Below the pieces are notes generated by a model. The model was not told the origin of the DNA, searched no databases, and worked only from the letters and a program-made list of their open reading frames with translations. From Yamagishiella unicocca (lineage: Eukaryota > Chlorophyta > Chlorophyceae > Chlamydomonadales > Volvocaceae), in NCBI GenBank assembly GCA_003116995.1, contig BDSL01000035.1, positions 248,001 through 312,000 on the forward strand: a stretch of DNA of 64,000 nucleotides, written 5' to 3'. The position numbers were made by a program, and so were the translations under genes. Shown here in pieces: positions 45,101-53,400 of this stretch (positions are counted from its first letter, which is position 1; each line of letters begins with the position of its first letter).

Positions 45101-46690
45101 GCGCCGTCACCGCCGTCGGCCGGCTCGGCGCCCGCTGGGTGCACTCCGCTGACTTGCGCCTGGGGTGGTGGTGGTGGTGGGGGTGGAGGAAGGGGCCGAG
45201 GGAGTGAAGGGGGGAAGGTAAGCGAGGGGTGGCGACGGGCGGAGTCGTGGGTAGGGTTCTCCACTAGGGTCTACTGGCGAGGGAGTTCGGCTGATGACTG
45301 CGCGATTCGCGCGTCGTCTCGCTGCAGCCTACATAAGGCAACAACACATTGCTGAGGGCAGAGGGCTTCCGTGCATAACTTCAACCCAGATGCGAATGAC
45401 TAAACATGGCTGTGAGCGTACATGTTCGCTCAGCCTAATAGCAGGTCTTACAGGCGTGCCCATCGCCGCCCCATACCCCTGACCCGACCCGAACCGGCCT
45501 AACCAGCCAAACATCACCCCCCCCAACCCTCCCTCCCCTCCCCTCCACCCCCCCCCAGCCCTCCCTCCCTTCCCCTCAACAACCCCCCAGTCTGTTTCTA
45601 AACGGTTTTTTCTCGCATCCACGTGTCTTCCTCGAAACCACCCAGCCCTCCCTCCCCTTCCTCCCCTCCCCTCCACCCCCCCACCTGCACTAGGCGCACT
45701 GGGTAGGGTGCCAATAGCTGCGCCAGCGGCGGCGCCACCTCCTCCGGGCTTGCCGTACCGTTGAGTAGCTCGTACAGCAGAGGCTTGAACACGAAGCGGT
45801 CGGATTGGTCCACCAGGGTGATCTGGGGTTTCGAGGGAGGTCCCAGGGGGGTAATCAGCTGGGGGTATATAAGAGGATCCTGATCAGCTGGGGGTGATCA
45901 GCTGGGAGGTGATCAGCTGGGGGTGATCAGCTGGGAGGTGATCAGTTGGGGGTTGATCCGATGAGGTCGCTGGATCCCGGGGTACCGTAACAAAGGGGAA
46001 GATGCTGGGGGGCAGGGGAAGAGGCTGGGGGGCCGGCGGTAGCGGAGGGAGCGGGGAGGGTGAGAACTCCACCAGTCCCGCTCCCCAGCCGGAACTCCTC
46101 CCTGGGTGGCCGGTGCCTGCTACAGCCGAGCCCTCAGTGCCTGCTACAGCCGAGCCCTCAGTGCCTGCTACAGCCTAAAGGCACCGCCTGTAACCGAGAG
46201 CTTGCCGCTGCCCCCGCCCCGCCGGCAGGGACCGGGGATCGGCCCTAACCCGCCGTGCCTCGAGGCCCTGCCTCCCCCCCCTACACACACACACACACCC
46301 ATACACACATTTCAGCCCCCCCGCCCCCCGCACCTGCGGCTTCTTGCCCCGCGGCCACATGAGCTGGTCCAGACGCACCGCCGCGTAGAGCCCTCCGAAA
46401 CCACCACCCAGTACCACCACCCGGGGCACTGCGCCTGCGGAGGACGTGGAGGATGACGTGGCACCTGCACCGCAACACGGTGGCACGCGAAGGAGCGCCC
46501 CAGTTGAGAGCGTAGTTGGGTGCCGTGTGGTGCCGGGTTGGGTTCCGGTTCCGGAGCTGGTGCATTTCGCAATGCTGCCTCTCCCGCTGGCGTCGGCTTT
46601 CCGACAGCGCTGTTGTGGCACAGAGCTGGCTCGCTCTAATGTGGGCATCGGTGCCGCGAAAAGCACGAGCTGGAGGGAGGAGTGAACCAT
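42109..46690 (-). CDS. NDC1: Type II NAD(P)H dehydrogenase, NDC1-like (plastid)
   Basis: Minus-strand exons: 46690-46334, 45822-45685, 45159-44959, 44282-44048, 43615-43395, 42929-42703, 42430-42109. All are GT-AG and in phase: 566 residues (an in-frame ATG at 46726 would give 578). After a Ser/Ala/Arg-rich transit-like leader comes the FAD-binding GGGFGG (95-100) in VVVLGGGFGGLYAAVRLDQ. WPRGKKPQ-ITLVDQSDRFVFKPLLYELL is characteristic of the NDC1 branch. The NAD(P)H-binding GGGYAG (253-258) lies in LVGGGYAGVELA. The second FAD motif is FALGD (397-401), followed by LPATAQVAFQQADYAAWNIW and YQHLGSMMALG. It oxidises NAD(P)H and reduces plastoquinone or other prenylquinones, probably at thylakoids or plastoglobules. 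A Ser/Thr run (406-421) from a microsatellite is inserted after FALGD. Introns hold large repeats. Confidence 0.92.
42821..42870 (-). repeat. In-frame (TCC/ACC)n microsatellite in NDC1 exon 6
   Basis: GGAGGT-type repeat on the plus strand, read as a Ser/Thr run in the NDC1 protein between the FAD-contacting GD and the following Leu-Pro-Ala-Thr motif. Confidence 0.9.
42943..43004. repeat. 11-bp minisatellite in NDC1 intron 5
   Basis: GGGGAGCGGTT repeated five times, the later copies as GGGAAGCGGTT. Confidence 0.9.
43644..43684 (+). repeat. Intron-type short repeat, family A copy (NDC1 intron 4)
   Basis: GAGGAAGACCCGTGGATGCC then GAGAAAAAACCGTTTAGAAC. Nearly identical to 54735-54772 and, reversed, to 45591-45640. 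Confidence 0.85.
43773..43835 (-). repeat. Intron-type short repeat, family D copy (NDC1 intron 4)
   Basis: GGGAAACCCGTAGGTCGGTA then TTGAGAAAAGTAGAAAG. The reverse complement carries TACCGACCTACGGGTTTCCC, the family-D core. Confidence 0.6.
44012..44068 (-). repeat. 29-bp tandem duplication of the NDC1 exon-4 donor site
   Basis: TGCTCACCCGTCATGACCTC occurs at 44012 and 44041. On the minus strand both copies carry ATGACGG|GTGAGCA, so two equivalent 5' splice sites exist 29 nt apart. The exon-proximal one (44047/44048) keeps the frame. Confidence 0.88.
44460..44830. repeat. About 370-bp (GGT)n / (GGTGTT)n repeat in NDC1 intron 3
   Basis: An almost pure GGT trinucleotide array, with GTTGGTGGT variants on the left and interspersed GGC triplets. 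It fills more than half of the intron between exons 3 and 4 of NDC1. Confidence 0.98.
45591..45640 (-). repeat. Intron-type short repeat, family A copy (NDC1 intron 2)
   Basis: Reverse complement reads GAGGAAGACACGTGGATGCG then AGAAAAAACCGTTTAGAAAC, a close match to 43644. Confidence 0.85.
45855..45960. repeat. 14/15-bp minisatellite in NDC1 intron 1
   Basis: GATCAGCTGGGGGT and GATCAGCTGGGAGGT alternate about six times. Confidence 0.9.
46115..46180. repeat. 24-bp tandem repeat in NDC1 intron 1
   Basis: GTGCCTGCTACAGCCGAGCC-CTCA repeated, third copy truncated after CAGCC. Confidence 0.9.
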
Positions 46691-47457
46691 TGGTGATGTG
46701 GGTTGGCTTGCAGGCGATGCGTCCAAGACACGACAGACCTCGGGCGGGCGCTAGGGGCGGGGGGTGAGGGCATCGCTGCCTAGCCCTGGAATCCCTTGTG
46801 CAACTTGGCGCCCCCATCGCCGGTCAATGCGGACGCAAGTATGGAGCTGAGAGGCCCCTGGTTCCGAAACCAGTAGCCAGACGGCGAGCCCTGTCTCACC
46901 CGGCGCCTCCGTCGCCGCGGCCCTGGCGGTCTGCAAGCCCTGCGAGCGGGCGCTTGAGGATACGGACAGGGCTCCAGAGTTCGTCCAGCCGCCTGGGGGA
47001 GCGTCACAAGGGGCGCATCGGAACGCCGTGAGCTGCGTGCAAGGCGATAGGCGCTCTGCTGGTGCCATTTGGGCCACTCGCTCACCCAGCAAGCGGCCAA
47101 GGCCCAGCCTTTGCATCCGAATCAGATGGTGCGGGACGGCAGTATACATATGGGTGGACGCCTCGGAAGACCGCGCGGTGGCAGGTGTTCTGGCCCGAGA
47201 GGTTGGGATTGAGTGGTGGAGCATTTAGGGTCGGTGCAGTGCCACGCCGTCCTAAGTATCAAGTTCAATATGTTGTCCACTTATGTATGTGTTAATGGTT
47301 GTGTTATTTCTGTAACCTTTTGGCCTGTCGTTGTAACTGCACGGCCTGTGCAGTGACATGATTGAAGAGGGAAGGGCAGGTTCTCGTAGGCGCGCGATTT
47401 GACGATTAAAGCATTTGATTTTTAATTTTCACACCTACTACTTCGCGTCGCGTTACC
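46691..47457. promoter_or_regulatory. Divergent promoter region, NDC1 / cytochrome c6A
   Basis: About 0.77 kb separates the chosen NDC1 start (minus) from the cytochrome c6A ATG (plus). Both promoters and 5' UTRs must lie here. An AT-rich stretch (ATTAAAGCATTTGATTTTTA, about 47405-47424) lies shortly before the cytochrome start. No binding site is claimed. Confidence 0.5.
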
Positions 47458-48678
47458 ATGGCCTCACTCCGTCTTGGGCGCTCGAGCGCGCCATGCTGTG
47501 TGCCCTCGTCGTCCGGTCGCAAACATGTGAGTGAGCAGCTTGCCACAGGCAATTATATCGCTTTTGACAAGGCTCCTAACAATTGCATGCAGGTGGCACG
47601 CGTCGCAGCTCGCCATGGTCCGCTCGCGTCGAACCCAGTCGAGGTGCCGGCGCAGCAGCGCCGACGCTCCGCCCCGACGCCGCTGGTCCTGGCAGCTGTT
47701 GCCGCCGTCCTAACGGCGTCTCCTGCAATCGCCGCAGAAGTACCTGAGCTGTTCACATACAAATGCGCGGGTGCGTCGCGCCGGTGGTGCTGTTCACTTG
47801 CGCCGTGGCCTCGAAGCACGGCAACCCAAATGCTTTTCTGCGCACGCATGTGCTAACTCCTTGATAACCAGCGTCAGTAACCTAAATTGCGGCGCAGGCT
47901 GTCACATGAACGGCGGCAACGTCCTCGCCGTCGGCGCTACGCTCTTCCCAGAGGGTGTGTTTGTGGTGCAACCGGTCCCTGTTTTACCCCAAGCACAACG
48001 CACGCCTTACCCCCCTTCCCAGCGCATACTTACTTTCGTCACAGCCATGCCACCCAAACACCACCACAGCATCCACGACCTCTGCCACCCCATCAGCCCA
48101 TCCACTCCCAAGCTTCGCGGCCGCCCGCATTCACATCACCCCCCCGCTGGTTCTTCTTCTCCGGCCGCAGACCTGAAGAAGAACGGCGTGGACAGCTCGG
48201 AGGCTCTCTACAAGATCATCTACAGCGGGAAAGCCAAGATGCCGGGATTTGGCAAGGATTGCGCGCCCAAGGTGCGGCGGGTTGGGCTGTGCTGGTAACG
48301 ACTAACGAAGGCTTCACGGGGGTTTAAAGAGAATCCGCGAATCCACGGCCGATAAACCAAGGCGGTGAAGATGGCGGTCCAGAAGAGACGGAGGGTTCGC
48401 GGGAGGCGCTCCTTTGGCGAAAAATCGATGCCATGCACTGGCTCGAGTGGCCCGTGACGCCGGTGGTGGTGGTGGTTGCAAGGAAAACCCGTGTATTATG
48501 GAAGAACCGTTTGGAACGTACGGTGCCTCGCTGCCCCGCTGGTGGTGGTGCCCCGCTCCCACCCTCCGACCTGTCTGTGCAGGGTGCGTGCACTTTCGGA
48601 CCCAGGCTCACGGACGACGAGGTCAGCGGGCTGGTAGCCTATGTGCAGGAGCGCGCGGCGGCCGGCTGGAAGCAGTGA
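47458..48678 (+). CDS. Cytochrome c6A (thylakoid-lumen c-type cytochrome)
   Basis: Exons: 47458-47526, 47593-47770, 47898-47954, 48171-48271, 48583-48678; all GT-AG and in phase, giving 166 residues. A bipartite lumen-targeting leader ends in a hydrophobic stretch (LVLAAVAAVLTASPAIAA) with predicted cleavage after Ala71; the mature protein is about 95 residues. The heme motif is CAGCH (81-85), formed across the intron-2 junction, and the likely axial Met is Met125 in KAKMPGFG. Two Cys (132 and 138, DCAPK-GACTFGPRL) form the loop insertion that separates cytochrome c6A from ordinary c6. The C terminus LTDDEVSGLVAYVQERAAAGWK is the usual final helix. Cytochrome c6A has low redox potential, so it probably does not replace plastocyanin; its disulfide is thought to serve thiol chemistry in the lumen. 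Introns 3 and 4 carry no coding sequence; intron 4 holds two intron-type repeats. Confidence 0.93.
48330..48390 (+). repeat. Short dispersed repeat, family B copy (cytochrome c6A intron 4)
   Basis: AATCCGCGAATCCACGGCCG, ATAAACCAAGGCGGTGAAGA and TGGCGGTCCAGAA. Closest relative is the reversed copy at 31820-31880. Confidence 0.85.
48479..48518 (+). repeat. Intron-type short repeat, family A-like copy (cytochrome c6A intron 4)
   Basis: AAGGAAAACCCGTGTATTAT then GGAAGAACCGTTTGGAACG. Diverged relative of 43644. Confidence 0.6.
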
Positions 48679-48972
48679 GCGACCTGACTGGCCGGGCGCC
48701 GGGCGGGCAGGCTTGCAGAGCTTGCAGTAACCCGTACGGCAGCGAGCCGCCGTGCAGTGCCCCCACCGGTTTCGCCGGATGTTTCCAAATGGGCAGTAGC
48801 TTGGGGTCTCTGGATGCGCGGGGCTTAGAGCGGGGGCGGGGGTGTTGGGGGCACCAAGGGCAGAGGAAACCGGAAGAGGTAGATGGGTAGGTGGTTGGGT
48901 GGGTGCCGAACGCAGGCGCCTGCAGGAGTGGCCGGTGGGTAGAGCACCGAAGGGAGAAGCAGGAGCTCCCGT

Positions 48973-49003
<31 letters not shown>

Positions 49004-49102
49004 GATGTGGTATGGGTGGGAGCAGGTGCAGCGGCGGGGTCTTATTGCCGCGAGCGGACTGTCGGCCCAGCCGCGCACAGGAGCCATCCCACGCCAGGTG
49101 AT

Positions 49103-49107
49103 TGTAA
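49103..49107 (+). terminator. Candidate TGTAA polyadenylation signal, cytochrome c6A gene
   Basis: TGTAA in GATTGTAAAGTG, about 425 bp after the stop codon. A (CTG)n run (about 48978-49002) lies in the presumed 3' UTR. Confidence 0.5.
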
Positions 49108-49109
49108 AG

Positions 49110-50497
49110 TGCTGGCTGGCTGCTGGACAGCGCAGTCGGCTTCAGTTAGAGGTGTGCGTCCCAGGGTCTAGTCGTGATGCGGGTGCAGCCCGAGGCCCAC
49201 ACATGCATATGGGAGCTGCCTTGCATGTGGCCATAGCATCACGGCTCGGGCGTTCCTCGATGAGACGCACATCGGCATGGCATTGGGACTTGGGAGCACA
49301 TACCTGTGTTACGGTAGCAGCGTCTGCCATGCACATCTAGTGTTTGGGCGACTCTTGTGCAAGAGTACCGCTCGTAACACCTCTGCATATTGTGCAGCGA
49401 GTCGGCTGTCTCCGAGCGCCCCTCGTGCCCCGCATCTGCACGAGGCAGCGTGTTCGCGACCACCGTGCTGGCGGCTTCCAATGAGGACGACTTAGGACGA
49501 CTTACGAAAAACTTAATGGATGGACGGACAACAGCAATACCGTACCGGGCGGCTTGCGATGCTAGTTGCCATGTCGGTGGAATGGTGGCTCCAGACGGCC
49601 CCTCTCGCTTGCTGCACTCGGCGAGGATCTTCCCCTCCTCCCCAGCTAGCCCGATCATCGGCGTCCCTCCGCACCCTGCCGATCCACACGGCGCGGAGTG
49701 CGGGGCAGCAGTAGGGCAGGGGCTTTGTATCGGCGCAGCTCATCCTCGGCGGCGATGCATGCCTCGTTGTCGGCCGTGTAGCTCTCCTGAATGCTCAGCT
49801 TGCTGTACGCTGAGGTGCTCGGCGCCACGTGGCGAAAAGGAAAAGCCGACCAACATGGCGAAGAGCTGTCATCTGCGGAATGCCCCTGACCTACTGCTGC
49901 CCCGCACTCCTCGCGTATGTGATCAGCAAGGTGCGGAGGGGCGCAAAGGATGGGGCGGTCAACCGCAAATGGCTACGCACGGCAACGGACCCGTGGGTCC
50001 GAGCTTCGCGGCGCAGATGGCGCTTGCACGCAGGCGCGCGCTGCTGCGCCCGTTGAGGGTGAGAGGCAAAACGTCCCCGATATTCCAGTTGATTGAGTTT
50101 GTGTAACACAGCAGGTGCGTAGCGACAGTGACCTGCGCTAAACCTTACGGCGTGGCAGCCCCTTTGAGCCGCGTCTGCGCGCACCTAGCTTATGGTGTTA
50201 ATGTCCACTATAGTCCACTATTACGCATTAAAAATGGTACACATACATCTGCTGAGTGCGATGTAAGACGCGTCAAGCCAACGGCCAAGACAGCCACCAA
50301 AGCAGAAATTGTTACTCCTTTTACACCTAAAATTGATATTTATTTTAGACCTGGGTGCCGTCCTGATGGACAGGGAACGAGAACTGTTCGCGCCACATTG
50401 TACGGTCATCGCGACAGGTCATACGGTCGGCTCGCCAGAGTGCGCTATGTAGGCGTAGTCCGCTGCAATTAAGGGATCTAGCAGTGATTTAATCGAT
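49110..50497. other. No gene recognised; inverted pair of coding-like fragments
   Basis: Two diverged copies of one fragment lie in opposite orientation. The minus-strand copy (about 49720-49640) reads YCCPALRAVWIGRVRRDADD; the plus-strand copy (about 49891-49990) reads YCCPALLAYVISKVRRGAKD. The second continues to TDPWVRASRRRW, resembling the DPWV block near 1440. They look like fragments of a repeated transposon ORF. Confidence 0.4.
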
Positions 50498-53400
50498 ATG
50501 ACAATGGCGCGCCGGCAGCGTCGATTTGTTATACGCAGCTCGCCGCTTGCTTGCTGCGCGGCTGCGAGTACCCAAGCTAGCACATCGGGTCGCGACCTTC
50601 CTACGCTTAATTTTAACATGGTCGGCCACGGCGCGGCGGACCGGCAAGGGCGGACCCTTCCTTTTGCCAGCACAGCGATAAAGGCAAGGACTTTCCTTAT
50701 TCCGGAAGACAGTAGTATCCGTTTTATGTTGAAAACATGTGGCTGCTTGTGGCTGCACATGTTTCGTCCGACCGAGCGCGATCATCAGGACTAGCGGAGC
50801 TCAGGGCGTTTGGGCATCACAACTTGCTGCTCCCCCCTTGCGTTTACAGGCGCAGACCACGACGGAGACAGCGGCACCCAAAGCGGCGCCATCGTCGGGC
50901 GATAAGCCTATCCATGATGTCCTTGCAGGCGCACTCGCCCGGGCCATCAGCCAGGCCACGATTCATCCGATCGACACGCTGAAAGTTCGCATGCAGGCAG
51001 GCACAAGGACGGTCGCGTCAGGTGGGGCCCGGCACCGGGCGCTGAAAAGCGCGCGCGCGCTGACGCGATATAGTGTGACCGCACCGCCGCACTGCCCCCG
51101 AAATCTCCCGCCCACGGCCTGGCCTCGCATGGATCTGGGTCTCTCCCCCCGCTTTATCCTTACTCCCAACGGCATATGATCCAAGATCACGTGGAACACC
51201 TCACGGACCAGGCCCTCCAGCAGCTGACACCTCACGGACCAGGCCCTCCAGCAGCTGACACCTCACGGACCAGGCCCTCCAGCAGCTGACACCTCATCGT
51301 CCGCATCCCCGGCCTGCCTGTTACCGCCTCTCCCTTCCCCCGCCCTCCCTCATCGTCCTGATCCCCGTGTTCCTCTCTCCCCCGCGCCGCAACCGCTCCT
51401 TCGCCCCGACCCTGCGTCCTCAGCCGGAGCTGCGGCCTCCCACCACCTCCCACCCGGACAGCAGCTAAAGCCGATGGACTGGGCGGCTAGCGCCATGCGG
51501 GGCGCCCTCGTAGAAGCTAAGAGCTTGTATCGGGTGAGGAGGAGGACGGAGGAGGGGGAAGCGGGTGGGGCAGAGGTGGGGGTGCAGGGTGGGCCCCGAT
51601 AGCGGCAGGATCGGGCGGACTGGGACTGTAGGGCCGGGGTGGCACGAGGCGACACAGAGACGTCCGGGGGGCACAAGTGGGCGAATGGAGGTGGAAGGAG
51701 AGCAAGGCAGGGGAACGGGTGATGGCTTTCGGGGCCGGATGGGGCTTATGGCACGGGTGGTCGTTGTGGGGGGCCCCGGGTCAGGACCGGGGAGCCAGGG
51801 AGGAAAGCGAATGTGTATTGTGTGGGTGTGGGTGGGTGTGGCTGGTCTAGTCGTCGCAGTGAGGTCAGGACGAGCAGGGAGACACCGGAAGAGCCGATCA
51901 CCAACCCAAAAGGTGGCCCGAGGGCCGGCGCGGGCACGGGGCTTCAGCGCGCAGCAAGGGGTCGGCGCCGCTAGTGCGTGCAGCGCAGATATATGCCGTA
52001 CATGTCGGCAACACCTGGTAATGTGCCGTACATGTCGGAAACACCTGGTACTATGCCGTACATGTCGACAATACCTGGTAATACGCCGTACATGTTGGCA
52101 ACATTTGGTAATATGCCGTACATGTTGGTATGCCGTACATGTCGGCAACACCTGGTATTTGCCGTACGAAGGACCTGCCGCTGCGTGGCGGTCAGTCTGC
52201 TGGCTGCCGGGCGTGGCGGCACGTTGGTGCGCCTTGCGTTGCGTGGTACCTGACGTGCTACCTGACGTGGCGCGGCAAGTCTAACAGCAGCTAGCGTTAC
52301 GAGGGCAACCCAAATATCAGCAGCAGGAGCAGCTACGGCAGCAGCAGTGGCGCACGGGCAGTAGCTCCCTTCAACAGCCGCTATCCCGCTGCGAAGGAGG
52401 GGCTGGGTCCTGCGGGAACACAGCGCACTCGCTAGCGCCCACATGGAGTCAGCGGCGGAGGGGGAGGGGGAGGCGGCAGGGGTTTAAGGAAGGATTGGAT
52501 AATTGGATGGAGGAGATTGGACAGTCGGTGGAGGAGATTGGATAAGTGGATGGAGAGGAATTGGATACGTTTTTTGGAGGGGATTGGATACGTAGATGGG
52601 GGTGATTGGTTACGTTTTTGGAGGGGGTTTGGATAAGTCGAGGGAGGGGAAGGAAGGCGATGCGCGCCGTCTTTACGCGGAATGTGCGGATCTCGTCTCC
52701 TCCGCCTGGTGCCAAGAAGGGTTTGGTTCTTGTGCTATGGAGGGGGGTTTGATAAGAGAACCCGCGAATCCACGGCCGACAAACCGAGGGCGGTGAAGGT
52801 GATGGTGAGTTGAGGGGGCATGTGGCGGTGGACGGACCAGTGCGAAGGCCGCGGCTGGCCGACCGAGGCTGATGCCATGGACACAGATGATCTGCAGGTG
52901 CCCCTCCTGTTGCTCGCCCTCCTCCGCCTCCTGCTAATCCTCCCCTCCCTCCTCCCCCCCCTTCCTCCTCTCTCCTCTCCTCCTCCTCTTCCCCCTCCTC
53001 TTCCCCCTCCTCTCCCACCACCACCTGCTAATCCCGCCACTCAGGGGGTGCTCGGGGCGGCCACGGGCGCGGGAATTATCATCGGCGCCTTCTTCGCCTT
53101 CTACTCCACCAGCAAACTGCTGCTGCGGGAGAAGACGGACTTGCCGGAGGGTGAGGGGCGGCGGGCGGCTGGCGGGCGGGGTGGGGAGGCGGCAGGCGCG
53201 CGGAGGGTTAGGGCCGCAAGAGTCGGTAGCGGTGCGGCGCCTGAAGACGCAGCACCCGGGGCAGGTGGAGGGTGCATAAACCAAATCCGCGAATCCACAG
53301 CTGAGCTGACTAACCAAGGGATGATTGGCGAGTAGACGGAAGTGCGGTGTGTGTGGGGGGTTGGGTGGGTGGGTGGGGATCAATCCGGCGGGGCGGGTTG

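Noticed and set aside
50737..50982. ATG at 50737 as the carrier start codon
   Set aside because: Its frame does not match the carrier frame at 50850, and the carrier frame has no ATG in this stretch, so the true first exon must be spliced from upstream.
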